A stretch of 27,168 nt of DNA from JBOGGX01 sp050744245 (GTDB taxonomy: Bacteria > Actinomycetota > Acidimicrobiia > Acidimicrobiales > JBOGGX01), in assembly GCA_050744245.1 (NCBI GenBank), contig JBOGGX010000173.1, forward strand, positions 1-27,168, in the 5' to 3' direction. Under the pieces are notes generated by a model. It saw only the letters and a program-made list of their open reading frames with translations, was not told the DNA's origin and did not search any database. This document shows positions 1-7,800 of this stretch, in pieces. Made by a program: the position numbers and the translations under genes. Positions within the stretch are counted from its first letter, which is position 1. The number at the start of each line of letters is the position of its first letter.

Positions 1-31
1 CCCTTTGGCGAGCGTAGGAGTGCTATTCCAG

Positions 32-37
32 TATCGT
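32..37 (+). promoter_or_regulatory. possible -10 box (TATCGT) of the TraR/DksA gene
   Basis: TATCGT fits the TANNNT pattern found before several other genes here. It lies where third-position G/C bias begins, from about base 50. The leaderless spacing seen elsewhere would put a start codon near 44-46, but no ATG, GTG or TTG occurs there in the coding frame, so the assignment is weak. Confidence 0.25.
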
Positions 38-144
38 GCGGTGCGGCGAGATCGAGCTCGCAGGCCAAATACACCACCAAGAAGGCCGCGGCCGCGACCA
101 AGACCAAGCGCCCGACCGCGTCCACCACGACCAAGGCGAACAGG

Positions 145-633
145 GTGACCAAGCAGCCAACCAAGGCCCCGGCCAAGAAGGCCCCCGCCAAGAAGGCGCC
201 GGCCAAGAAGGCCAACGCCCGCCTGTCGACCGCGGCGTCGACCGCCACGGCGGGCGCGACCCCGCTCGACAAGTTCCTCGTGCAGCAGCGGGCCTCGCTC
301 ATCGCCGACCGGGCGTCGCACACCGAGCAGGCCGACAAGCTGCAGGAGGAGGCCGATCAGCTGGCCGCCGAGCGCGAGCCGGGCGACGTCCAGTTCGACG
401 AGGAGTCGGGCGAGGGCGACACGCTGGCCGTCGAGCGCGAGCGAGACCTGGCCCTGTCGGCCCAGGCCCGAGCGGCGATCGAGGAGATCGACGGCGCCCT
501 CGAACGCATCGACGCCGGCACCTACGGCATCTGCCAGCAGTGCGGCGAGCGGATCCCGAAGGAGCGGCTCAAGGCCATCCCCTACGCTCGACTGTGCGTC
601 AGGTGCAAGAGCGGGGGACTGGGCCGGCGCTGA
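145..633 (+). CDS. TraR/DksA-family C4 zinc-finger protein with lysine-rich histone-like N-terminus
   Basis: The C-terminal third is a DksA/TraR zinc finger: C130-x2-C133 and C151-x2-C154 with 17 residues between the pairs, preceded by the family's acidic helical region (about residues 50-125). DksA relatives bind RNA polymerase in the secondary channel; this role is inferred from the family. The first 30 residues contain tandem Lys-Lys-Ala-Pro-Ala repeats like bacterial histone-H1-type tails, which may bind nucleic acid. The start is unsure. GTG 145 is the first in-frame standard start, but the same frame is open back to base 1 and stays Lys/Thr/Ala-rich with strong third-position GC from about base 50, so the protein probably begins further upstream or with an unusual codon. 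The stop overlaps the likely start of lspA. Confidence 0.8.
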   Translation: MTKQPTKAPAKKAPAKKAPAKKANARLSTAASTATAGATPLDKFLVQQRASLIADRASHTEQADKLQEEADQLAAEREPGDVQFDEESGEGDTLAVERERDLALSAQARAAIEEIDGALERIDAGTYGICQQCGERIPKERLKAIPYARLCVRCKSGGLGRR

Positions 634-1148
634 CCGGGTCGGACCGGTCCGAGCCGACACCGCGGCGACGTCACGGCGTCATGATCGGCGGCGTGGCCGC
701 CGTCACCCTCCTCGTCGACCAGGTCACGAAGTGGTGGGCGCTCCAGGCCTTGGCCGACGGTCCGGTCGACCTGATCTGGACGCTGCGCCTGCGGCTCACG
801 TTCAACACCGGGATCTCGTTCTCCCTGGGCGCCGGACGCGGCGGGCTGGTGGCGCTGCTGGCGGTGGCGGTGGTCGCCGGCATGATCTGGTTCGGCCGCT
901 CGATCTCCAGCCCGCTCGGCGCGGCCGCGCTGGGGCTGGTGCTCGGGGGCGCGGTCGGCAACCTGGCCGATCGGGTGTTCCGTTCCGACGACGGCCTCCT
1001 GTCCGGGGCGGTGGTCGACTTCATCGACCTGCAGTGGTGGCCGGTGTTCAACCTGGCCGACATGGCGATCGTGGTCGGGGCCATCCTGCTGCTCCTGGTC
1101 TCGATGCGGGAGCCTCGACCGGAGGCGACGAGCGCAGGCGAGCGGTGA
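603..1148 (+). CDS. lspA: lipoprotein signal peptidase (signal peptidase II)
   Basis: LspA is a membrane aspartyl protease that removes signal peptides from diacylglyceryl-modified prolipoproteins. Four hydrophobic segments are visible. The family motifs are present: VDQVTKWWAL after the first segment, FNTGISFSL, and the two catalytic-aspartate blocks GNLADRVF (about residue 123) and FNLADMAIVVG (about residue 153). ATG 681 is the first ATG, but it would remove the Arg-Arg-Arg-His stretch that should sit on the cytoplasmic side of helix 1. An upstream start, GTG 603 (or GTG 594), is therefore preferred, overlapping the zinc-finger gene by about 31 bases. The stop overlaps the GTG of the next gene (GTGA), suggesting translational coupling. 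The lspA-pseudouridine synthase pair is a common actinobacterial order. Confidence 0.9.
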   Translation: MQERGTGPALTGSDRSEPTPRRRHGVMIGGVAAVTLLVDQVTKWWALQALADGPVDLIWTLRLRLTFNTGISFSLGAGRGGLVALLAVAVVAGMIWFGRSISSPLGAAALGLVLGGAVGNLADRVFRSDDGLLSGAVVDFIDLQWWPVFNLADMAIVVGAILLLLVSMREPRPEATSAGER

Positions 1149-2056
1149 GGGACACCATCCCCGGACCGCTCGACGGTGAGCGGATCGACCGGGTGGTGTC
1201 GTTGCTGTGCGAGGTGAGCAGGAGCGAGGCCAGCGAGCTGGTCGCGTCCGGGGCGGTGCTCGTCGGCAACGTGCCGGTGACCACCCGGTCCACCAGGGTG
1301 GCCGCGGGCGACGTCATCGAGATCGAACGGCCGGAACGCCGACCTGCGGCCGAACTGATGCCCGATCCTGCGGTCGAGTTCGGCGTCGTCCACGCCGACG
1401 CCGACATCGTGGTGGTCGACAAGCCGGCCGGACTCGTCGTCCACCCTGGCGCGGGCAACGAGCACGGCACCCTCGTCCACGGTCTGCTGGCCCGGCACCC
1501 CGACGTGGCCGAGGTGGGCGAACCCGGACGGCCCGGCATCGTGCACCGGCTCGACAAGGACACGTCGGGTCTGCTCGTGGTGGCCAGGACGGCCGCCGCC
1601 CACGCCGCGCTCGTGGACCAGCTGGCGGCGCGCCAGGCCACGCGGCAGTACCAGGCGCTGGTCTGGGGGGCGCCGGCGGCGGCCAAGGGGATGATCGACG
1701 CGCCGATCGGCCGTTCGGCCGTGTCGCCCACCAGGATGACGGTGGCCACCGGGGGCCGCCAGGCCAGGACCCGTTACGAGGTCGTGCGGTCGTTCCACCG
1801 GCCGGTCGAGGTGGCGTTGCTGCGGTGCGACCTCGAGACCGGGCGGACCCATCAGCTCCGGGTCCACCTGGCCGCCATCCACCATCCGGTCGTCGGCGAC
1901 GCGACCTACGGCGGGTACCGCCAGTCGTTCCCCGTCCCCCGCCTCTTCCTCCACGCCAGCCGGCTGGCGTTCGTGCACCCGGCTTCCGGCAGGACCGTGT
2001 CGTTCGTCAGTCCGTTGCCGGCCGACCTGACCGAGGTCGTCAGCCGGCTGTCGTAG
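1145..2056 (+). CDS. rluD: RluA/RluD-family 23S rRNA pseudouridine synthase
   Basis: This 303-residue protein has an N-terminal S4 RNA-binding domain (about residues 8-65, GERIDRVVSLL through AAGDVIEIE) followed by the RluA catalytic domain. The catalytic-aspartate motif HRLDKDTSGLLVVA is intact. GRTHQLRVHLA and the C-terminal LFLHASRLAFVHP blocks are also typical. It isomerises specific uridines in RNA; RluD-like enzymes modify helix 69 of 23S rRNA, but the exact target cannot be read from sequence. GTG 1145 is chosen because it forms a GTGA overlap with lspA and gives an S4 domain of normal length. The last 17 bases overlap the 3' end of the convergent Rrf2 gene. Confidence 0.92.
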   Translation: MRDTIPGPLDGERIDRVVSLLCEVSRSEASELVASGAVLVGNVPVTTRSTRVAAGDVIEIERPERRPAAELMPDPAVEFGVVHADADIVVVDKPAGLVVHPGAGNEHGTLVHGLLARHPDVAEVGEPGRPGIVHRLDKDTSGLLVVARTAAAHAALVDQLAARQATRQYQALVWGAPAAAKGMIDAPIGRSAVSPTRMTVATGGRQARTRYEVVRSFHRPVEVALLRCDLETGRTHQLRVHLAAIHHPVVGDATYGGYRQSFPVPRLFLHASRLAFVHPASGRTVSFVSPLPADLTEVVSRLS

Positions 2057-2510
2057 CGCCCCGCCCGTCGTGCTTCCACTCGGGCCACTCGCGGTCGCCC
2101 CGAGCCATGTCGCGGATGTCGGCCAGGGTCTGGTCGTCGAGATGGCGGCGCATGTGCTCGGAGACCGCCGACCAGATGGCGAGCAGCACGCACTGGCCCT
2201 CGTGGTCGCAGGCCCCGTGCTCGTGGGGTTGGCCGAAGTCGCCGACCTGGATTGGCCCGTCGACCGCACTCACGATGTCGCCGAGCATGATGGTTTCGGG
2301 CGGCCGGGCCAGGACGTAGCCGCCGCCGACCCCCCGTTTGGACCGCACCAGCCCGGCACCCTTGAGCGCGAGCAGGATCTGCTCGAGATAGGGCTGGGGC
2401 AGACCGGTGCGTTCGGCGATGTCGCGGATCGAGGTCGGCTCGGACGACTCGTGCAGCGACAGCGACAGGAGGGCGCGACACGCATAGTCACCACGGGTCG
2501 ACACCTTCAC
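2040..2510 (-). CDS. Rrf2-family transcriptional regulator, possible Fe-S or redox sensor
   Basis: The 156-residue protein opens with VKVSTRGDYACRALL, the standard Rrf2 N-terminus, followed by a winged helix (about 25-70) with GLPQPYLEQILLALKGAGLV and SKRGVGGGYVLARP. Rrf2 proteins (IscR, NsrR, CymR, RirA) regulate Fe-S, nitric-oxide, cysteine or iron genes. Two cysteines, C101 and C107, align with the last two of the three IscR cluster cysteines; the first position is proline, with His96 and His98 close by. A cluster with mixed ligands, or a thiol switch, is possible. GTG 2510 is chosen over ATG 2519 because it matches the family start and lies 7 bases after a TACGAT -10 hexamer. The gene is divergent from the phosphatase-fold gene, and its target is unknown. 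Confidence 0.88.
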   Translation of the reverse strand: MKVSTRGDYACRALLSLSLHESSEPTSIRDIAERTGLPQPYLEQILLALKGAGLVRSKRGVGGGYVLARPPETIMLGDIVSAVDGPIQVGDFGQPHEHGACDHEGQCVLLAIWSAVSEHMRRHLDDQTLADIRDMARGDREWPEWKHDGRGATTAG

Positions 2511-2517
2511 GACGGTC

Positions 2518-2523
2518 ATCGTA
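2518..2523 (-). promoter_or_regulatory. -10 box (TACGAT) of the Rrf2 gene, leaderless
   Basis: On the minus strand TACGAT ends 7 bases before GTG 2510. This matches the TANNNT-to-start spacing of other genes in the window and overlaps the alternative ATG 2519, which argues against that ATG being the start. Confidence 0.45.
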
Positions 2524-2570
2524 GGGGTTGACCGAGCCGTTGCTCCCGGTGGGTAGGGTGGCGGGCGAAG

Positions 2571-2577
2571 AGGGAGG
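2571..2577 (+). promoter_or_regulatory. ribosome binding site AGGGAGG
   Basis: AGGGAGG lies 4 bases before GTG 2582. It decides that start over the upstream in-frame TTG 2528, which overlaps the divergent promoter region. Confidence 0.65.
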
Positions 2578-2581
2578 TCCT

Positions 2582-3709
2582 GTGCCCGGACAGCGCGACG
2601 AACCAAGCGAGCAAGCCTCCGAGCCCTACCTGCCCGAGTACGGCGGGAGCTGCATCACCCGTGTGGTGCCGGCGCTGCTCGAGCGGGCCGACCGCCCGCC
2701 GTGGTTCCCCGCTCCCGCGTTCGAGAGCGATCAGGTCGTGCTGCTCGTGTTGGACGGTCTCGGATGGCACCAGCTGCTGGCCCGGCGCCACCTGGCGCCC
2801 GTGCTCGGATCGATGGTGGGCGGTCGGATCACGACGGTGCTGCCGACGACCACCGCCACCGCCCTCACCTCGCTGACCACCTCGTGCCCGCCGGGCGAGC
2901 ACGGCGTGGTCGGGTACCGGATCCACGTCCACGGCGAGGTGCTCAACGTGCTGCGCTGGGTGACCGCCACCGGCGACGCCCGCCAGACCATCCCGCCCCC
3001 GAAGGTCCAGACCCAGCTCGCCTTTCTCGGCCACCGCCCGCCGGTCGTCACCAAGGCGGAGTTCGCCCGCACCGGGTTCACCGCCGCCCATCTCGACCAT
3101 GTCCGCTTCATCGGCTACCGGATGCCGTCGAGCCTGGTCACCGAGGCGGCCCGGCTGGCCAGGGTCGGGGAGCCGTTCGTCTACGCCTACTACGACGGCA
3201 TCGACAAGGTGTCCCACGAGTACGGCCTCGGCGAGCACTTCGACGCCGAGCTGGCGGCCGCCGACCGTCTCGTCGGCGACGTCATCGCCGCCGTTCCGGC
3301 CGGCACCGCGGTGGTCGTCACCTCCGACCACGGCCAGGTCGACGTCGGCCCCAACCTGACCCCGGTCCACCCGGCGGTGGCGGCCCAGGTGTCGCTCCAG
3401 TCGGGCGAGGGGCGCTTCCGCTGGCTGCACGCCAGGCCCGGCCGGGCGCTCGCCCTGCTCGAGGCGGCCGCCGAGGCCCACCGCGACCAGGCGTGGGTGG
3501 TCAGCCGCGACGAGGTGGTCGACGGAGGCTGGCTCGGGCCGAACGTCAGCGGCGAGGCCGCAGCCAGGCTGGGCGACGTCGCCCTGGTGGCCAGGGACGA
3601 CGTCGCGTTCACCGAGCCCACCGACACGGGACCCTTCGAACTGGTCGGCCGGCACGGCTCCGCCACGCCCGCCGAGGTCGACGTCCCGTTGCTCGCCACC
3701 ATCGCCTGA
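2582..3709 (+). CDS. alkaline phosphatase-superfamily (nucleotide pyrophosphatase/phosphodiesterase-type) hydrolase
   Basis: The 375-residue protein belongs to the type I phosphodiesterase/nucleotide pyrophosphatase branch of the alkaline phosphatase fold. The metal site can be followed: LLVLDGLGWHQL (Asp58), the nucleophile region VLPTTTATALTS (Thr near residue 90), YYDGIDKVSHEYG (Asp and His), VVTSDHGQVDV (Asp-His) and a final VGRHGSAT histidine. Two zinc ions and a phosphomonoester or diester substrate are expected; the substrate cannot be told. There is no clear signal peptide or membrane anchor, so it is probably cytoplasmic. It ends 10 bases before the proteasome activator gene and is probably co-transcribed with it. 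Confidence 0.85.
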   Translation: MPGQRDEPSEQASEPYLPEYGGSCITRVVPALLERADRPPWFPAPAFESDQVVLLVLDGLGWHQLLARRHLAPVLGSMVGGRITTVLPTTTATALTSLTTSCPPGEHGVVGYRIHVHGEVLNVLRWVTATGDARQTIPPPKVQTQLAFLGHRPPVVTKAEFARTGFTAAHLDHVRFIGYRMPSSLVTEAARLARVGEPFVYAYYDGIDKVSHEYGLGEHFDAELAAADRLVGDVIAAVPAGTAVVVTSDHGQVDVGPNLTPVHPAVAAQVSLQSGEGRFRWLHARPGRALALLEAAAEAHRDQAWVVSRDEVVDGGWLGPNVSGEAAARLGDVALVARDDVAFTEPTDTGPFELVGRHGSATPAEVDVPLLATIA

Positions 3710-3719
3710 GGATTGGTCC

Positions 3720-4232
3720 ATGTCCGACCCGCCGAGCCAGACGCCGACCACCGACTCCGCCATCGAGCATCCAGAGGTCGTGTCCGGACCCATGGCCCCG
3801 GCCCCGCACGAGGGGGCGCAGGGCCGCGAGTCGGTCGAGCACCCGGCCAAGGTCCTGCGGATCGGGTCGATGATCAAGCAGCTGCTCGAGGAGGTCCGCA
3901 CCGCCTCGCTCGACGAGGCCGGGCGAGACCGGCTCCAGAGGATCTTCGAGCGCTCCGTCGACGAGCTCGGCGAGGCGCTGTCGCCCGACCTCCAGGACGA
4001 GCTCCGTGAGTTCGCCCCGCCGTTCAGCTCGAGCACGCCGTCCGAGGCCGAGCTGCGGGTGGCGCAGGCCCAGCTGGTCGGGTGGCTGGAAGGGCTCTTC
4101 CACGGCATCCAGGCCACGCTGTTCGCCCAGCAGATGGCGGCCCGCCAACAGCTCGACGAGATGCGCCGCCGCCTCCCGCCCGGCCACGCCGGCGACGACC
4201 CCGGCGCCCAGCCCACCGGCACGTACCTGTAG
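3720..4232 (+). CDS. bpa: bacterial proteasome activator Bpa/PafE
   Basis: Residues from about 40 on match the ATP-independent proteasome activator of actinobacteria (Mycobacterium PafE/Bpa). Diagnostic blocks are HPAKVLRIGSMIKQLLEEVR, AELRVAQAQLVGWLEGLFHG and ATLFAQQMAARQQL. The C-terminus is GTYL, corresponding to the GQYL tail that docks into pockets of the 20S proteasome. The family forms dodecameric rings of helical bundles that open the 20S gate for unfolded proteins. The N-terminal 40 residues are low-complexity, as in homologues. ATG 3720 is preceded by GAGGA at 3708-3712. The 20S subunit genes are not in the window. One difference from the mycobacterial tail is Thr for Gln next to the critical Tyr-Leu. 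Confidence 0.93.
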   Translation: MSDPPSQTPTTDSAIEHPEVVSGPMAPAPHEGAQGRESVEHPAKVLRIGSMIKQLLEEVRTASLDEAGRDRLQRIFERSVDELGEALSPDLQDELREFAPPFSSSTPSEAELRVAQAQLVGWLEGLFHGIQATLFAQQMAARQQLDEMRRRLPPGHAGDDPGAQPTGTYL

Positions 4233-4237
4233 CCGGC

Positions 4238-4251
4238 GGGGGCACGCCCCC
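4238..4251. terminator. GC hairpin between convergent genes
   Basis: A perfect GGGGGC/GCCCCC arm pair with a 2-base loop lies between the stop of bpa (4232) and the stop of the convergent membrane-protein gene (4261). There is no T-tract, so it would be a U-less terminator at best. The position suits bidirectional termination. Confidence 0.4.
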
Positions 4252-4260
4252 CTCCCGACC

Positions 4261-4605
4261 TCACCCCGCCCGATCGTCGCCCACCCGGCTCAGCCAGATC
4301 GGCCGGGCGAAGTCGGCCGGGTCCTGGAACAGCAACGGCGTGCGGTCGCGCTCGATGGCTGCCGCCCGAGCCCCGGCGTCGCCCACGTTGAACTCGGCGT
4401 CGGTCGGCCGCAGCGGCGACGAGGCGGCGTTGCACCGCCCCGATCCGGTCACGGCCAGGATGAAGAACACCAGACCGCCGACCCCGAGTAGCAGCCCGGC
4501 CGCGGCCAGCATGCGAGGCCGGGGATCGCGATTGCGGCGGGAGGGGCATCGATCGAGCAGTCGGAGCCCCGCTTGGCCGAGGTTTTCGCGCCTGACCACC
4601 GCCAC
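4261..4605 (-). CDS. small single-pass membrane protein of unknown function
   Basis: No family is recognised. There is a basic N-terminal stretch (Arg-rich, ending RNRDPRPR), one transmembrane helix beginning MLAAAGLLLGVGGLVF, and an outside segment of about 60 residues ending FARPIWLSRVGDDRAG. Topology is likely N-in. The start is uncertain: TTG 4623, GTG 4605 and ATG 4512 are all in frame. The codons before 4512 have weaker third-position GC, while the basic juxtamembrane stretch favours a start upstream of 4512. It converges on bpa and diverges from dnaE. If it is not real, 4233-4826 would be a gene-free gap. Confidence 0.5.
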   Translation of the reverse strand: MAVVRRENLGQAGLRLLDRCPSRRNRDPRPRMLAAAGLLLGVGGLVFFILAVTGSGRCNAASSPLRPTDAEFNVGDAGARAAAIERDRTPLLFQDPADFARPIWLSRVGDDRAG

Positions 4606-4659
4606 GGTTGTGGAGCGCGACAACTACCGCCCAGCCATGTGAACTGTCATTGGATGTTG

Positions 4660-4668
4660 TGTTATTCT
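4660..4668 (+). promoter_or_regulatory. candidate extended -10 promoter (TGT-TATTCT) upstream of dnaE
   Basis: TATTCT at 4663-4668 is preceded by a TGN extension and sits in the most AT-rich stretch of the neighbourhood (about 4640-4680). Transcription would begin about where ATG 4679 opens a 27-codon frame ending at TAG 4762. No good -35 is visible at 17 bases. Confidence 0.35.
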
Positions 4669-4678
4669 CGTGCTCTCC

Positions 4679-4762
4679 ATGACCGAGTTCGTGGTCCACC
4701 GGTGGTGCTTGACGCCAACGCCCGGGATGATGCAAGGTTGGCGCCGACCCAAACTACAGTAG
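4679..4762 (+). other. possible 27-codon leader ORF upstream of dnaE
   Basis: ATG 4679 starts 10 bases after the extended -10 box and reads 27 codons (beginning MTEFVVHRWC) to TAG 4762, inside the palindrome ahead of dnaE. It could be a leaderless leader peptide. Length and codon bias are not enough to exclude chance. Confidence 0.2.
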
Positions 4763-4765
4763 TGT
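4738..4765 (+). promoter_or_regulatory. candidate dnaE promoter (TTGGCG - 16 bp - TAGTGT)
   Basis: TTGGCG at 4738-4743 and TAGTGT at 4760-4765 are separated by 16 bases. The implied transcript start (about 4771-4773) falls at the first base of the hairpin described next, giving a leader of about 55 bases. Confidence 0.35.
4753..4763. promoter_or_regulatory. short palindrome ACTACAGTAGT overlapping the dnaE -10 region
   Basis: Five-base arms are perfectly inverted around a central A, in an AT-rich pocket directly over the candidate -10 of dnaE. It could be a repressor half-site pair. The short arms make chance possible. Confidence 0.3.
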
Positions 4766-4770
4766 AATTA

Positions 4771-4788
4771 TCCCCAGGCAGCTGGGGA
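4771..4788 (+). other. hairpin in the dnaE leader
   Basis: TCCCCAG and CTGGGGA form a perfect 7-bp stem with a 4-base loop (GCAG). It would lie at or near the 5' end of the dnaE mRNA, 38 bases before GTG 4827, leaving the ribosome binding site free. It may stabilise the transcript; there is no U-tract for termination. Confidence 0.4.
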
Positions 4789-4810
4789 AATGGCGTGGAC
4801 GAGGTGTGGA

Positions 4811-4816
4811 AGGAGG
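4811..4816 (+). promoter_or_regulatory. dnaE ribosome binding site AGGAGG
   Basis: AGGAGG within AAGGAGGT is a near-perfect anti-16S match 10 bases before GTG 4827. It decides that start over GTG 4806, which would place the site inside the coding sequence. Confidence 0.7.
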
Positions 4817-4826
4817 TCCTCACCGG

Positions 4827-7800
4827 GTGCCGGACAGCTTCGCCCACCTTCACCTCCACACCGAGTTCTCCATGCTCGACGGGGCGGCCCGCATCGGCGA
4901 GGTGGTGGCCAAGGCTGCGGGCGACGGCCAGCCCGCGATCGGCATCACCGACCACGGCAACCTCTACGGGGTCCTCGACTTCTACAAGGAGTGCCGGGCC
5001 AACGGCGTCAAGCCGATCATCGGGCTCGAGGCCTACCAGGCCCACGACAGCCGGTTCGAACGACCTCCCCGGCGAGGGCGGCTCGACGACAGCGGGGGCG
5101 AGGGCGACGGCGGGCGCAAGCTCTACTACCACCTCACCCTGCTGGCCGAGAACGACACCGGCTACCGCAACCTGATCCAGCTGGCGAGCCGGGCGTTCCT
5201 CGACGGGTACTGGTACAAGCCGAGGCTCGACTGGGACCTGCTCGAGGAGCACAGCGACGGGCTGATCGCCACCACCGGGTGCCTCGGCGGGCACGTGGCC
5301 CAGGCGCTGATCAGGGGCGACTTCGACGACGCGCTGAAGAAGGCGGGTCGGCTCCAGGACATCTTCGGACGCGGCAACCTCTTCGTCGAGCTCCAGGACC
5401 ACGGCCTCCCGGAGCAGGCGAGAACCACGCCGCAGCTGCTCGACATCGCCGGCCAGCTCGGCGCCCCGCTGTTGGCCACCAACGACAGCCACTACGTCGA
5501 CCGGTCGCACGCGGTGGCCCACGACGCGCTGTTATGCGTGCAGACCGGGTCGGTGATGAGCGATCCGGACCGGTTCAAGTTCCAGGGCGACGAGCACTAC
5601 CTGAAGACCGCGGCCGAGATGCGCCAGCGGTTCCGTGAGCTCCCCGAGGCGTGCGACACGACGCTGCTGGTCGCCGAGCGCTGCGATGTCACCATCGAGT
5701 TCGGCCGGTCCAGGCTGCCCCGGTTCCCGATCCCCGACGGCTTCGCCACCGACGGGGCCTACCTCAGGCACCTGACCATGGAGGGGGCCAGGCAGCGTTG
5801 GGGGGCGGCGCTAACCGCCGAGGCCGTCGGCCGCATCGACTACGAGCTCGACGTCATCGAGCACATGGGTTTCAGCTCGTACTTCCTCATCGTGTGGGAC
5901 CTGATCCGCTTCGCCAGAGAGCGCGACATCAGGGTCGGGCCGGGCCGGGGCAGCGCCGCCGGCTGCGCGGTGGCCTACTGCCTGCGCATCACCGACCTCG
6001 ATCCGATCCGGTACGACCTCCTGTTCGAGCGGTTCCTCAACCCGTCCCGCATCTCGATGCCAGACATCGACATGGACTTCGACTCGCGGTACCGCGACGA
6101 CGTCATCCGCTACGCGGCCGAGACGTACGGCCGCGACCGTGTGGCCCAGATCGTCACCTTCGCCACGATCAAGGCCAGGGCCGCGGTGCGCGACGCGGCG
6201 CGGGTGCTCGGCTACCCCTATGCCGTCGGCGACCGGGTGGCCAAGGCCATGCCCCCGCTGGTGCTCGGGCGCGACACGCCGCTCTACGCCTGTCTCGAGC
6301 CCCATCCCAAGCACGACGACGGCTACAAGATGGCGGCGGAGCTGCGGCAGATGTACGCCACCGATCCCGACGCCAAGGCCGTCATCGACGTGGCCAAGGG
6401 CATCGAGGGCCTGCGCCGGCAGGACGGCATCCACGCCGCCGCGGTGGTGATCACGCCCGAGCCGCTCACCGAGTACCTACCGATCCAGCGCAAGCCGGAG
6501 AACGGCGGCGACCCGGCCGCGGCGCCCACCGTCACCCAGTACGAGATGCACGGCGTCGAGGATCTCGGGCTGCTCAAGATGGACCTCCTCGGGCTGCGCA
6601 ACCTCGACGTCATCAGCGACTCCGTCGAGCTCATCCGGTCGGCCCGGGGGATCGACGTCGACATCGACAACCTGCCCCTCGACGACGAGGCCACGTTCGC
6701 CATGCTGCAGAAGGGCGACGGCATCGGGGTGTTCCAGCTCGAGGGGGCGCCGCTGCGCCAGCTCATGCAGCGGCTGGCCCCCACCAGCTTCGAGGACGTC
6801 TGCGCCCTGGTGGCGCTCTACCGGCCCGGGCCCATGGCGGCCAACATGCACAACGAGTACGCCGACCGCAAGAACCGCCGCAAGCCGGTCGACTACCTCC
6901 ACCCCGACGCCGAGGAGCTGCTGGCCGACACCTACGGGCTCTGCATCTACCAGGAGTCGGTGATGCGGGTGGCCCAGCGGTTCGCCGGTTACTCGTTGGC
7001 CGAGGCCGACAACCTGCGCAAGGCGTGCGGCAAGAAGATCCGCTCGCTCCTCGCTCAGGAGCGGGAGAGGTTCGTCGCCGGCTGCCAACGCCAGGGCTAC
7101 GACGCCGACATGGGCGAGAAGTGGTTCGACATCATCGAGCCGTTCGCCGACTACGCCTTCAACCGATCCCACGCCTTCGGCTACGGGCTGATCGCCTACC
7201 AGACGGCCTATCTGAAGGCGAACTACCCGGTCGAGTACCTGGCCGCCCTGCTGTCGAGCGTCAAGACCAACCTGGAGAAGGCGGCGGTTTACCTGGCCGA
7301 GTGCCGCAACCTGGGCATCCAGGTCCAGGTGCCCGACATCAACCTGAGCCACGCCGAGTTCACGCCGGTGCCCGACTCGTCCGCGATCGTCTTCGGGCTG
7401 TCGGCCGTCCGCAACGTCGGCGGCGGGCTGGTGCGCCTCATCGTCGAGGAGCGCGACGCCAACGGGCCGTTCGCCGACTTCCACGAATTCTGCGAACGGG
7501 TCGACCCGAGCGTGCTGAACAAGCGCATGGTCGAGGCGCTCATCAAGGCCGGTGCCTTCGACTCGTTCGGCCATCCCCGCAAGGGGCTGCTGGTCGTCTT
7601 CGAGCAGCTCATCGACCGGACCCTGGCCCGTCGCCGCGAGCGCGACCTCGGCATCATGAGCCTGTTCGGCGAGGCGGCGGGCGAGGGAGATGCCCCCGGC
7701 CACGCCGGGTTCGACGAGCGCGTGCCGATCCCCGACCTCGAGTTCGACCGGTCCCAGCGGCTGGCCTTCGAGAAGGAGATGCTCGGGCTCTACGTGAGCG

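Noticed and set aside
36..680. Long frame continuous with lspA from GTG 36
   Set aside because: It is antiphase to the well-supported zinc-finger protein and gives an Arg/Gly-rich low-complexity sequence; only the part from about 603 is lspA.
671..2269. 532-codon minus-strand frame
   Set aside because: It is antisense to lspA and the pseudouridine synthase, with no domain and poor codon bias; a high-GC shadow.
4573..4767. 64-codon plus-strand frame ending before dnaE
   Set aside because: It overlaps the minus-strand membrane gene and the promoters and has no coding bias.
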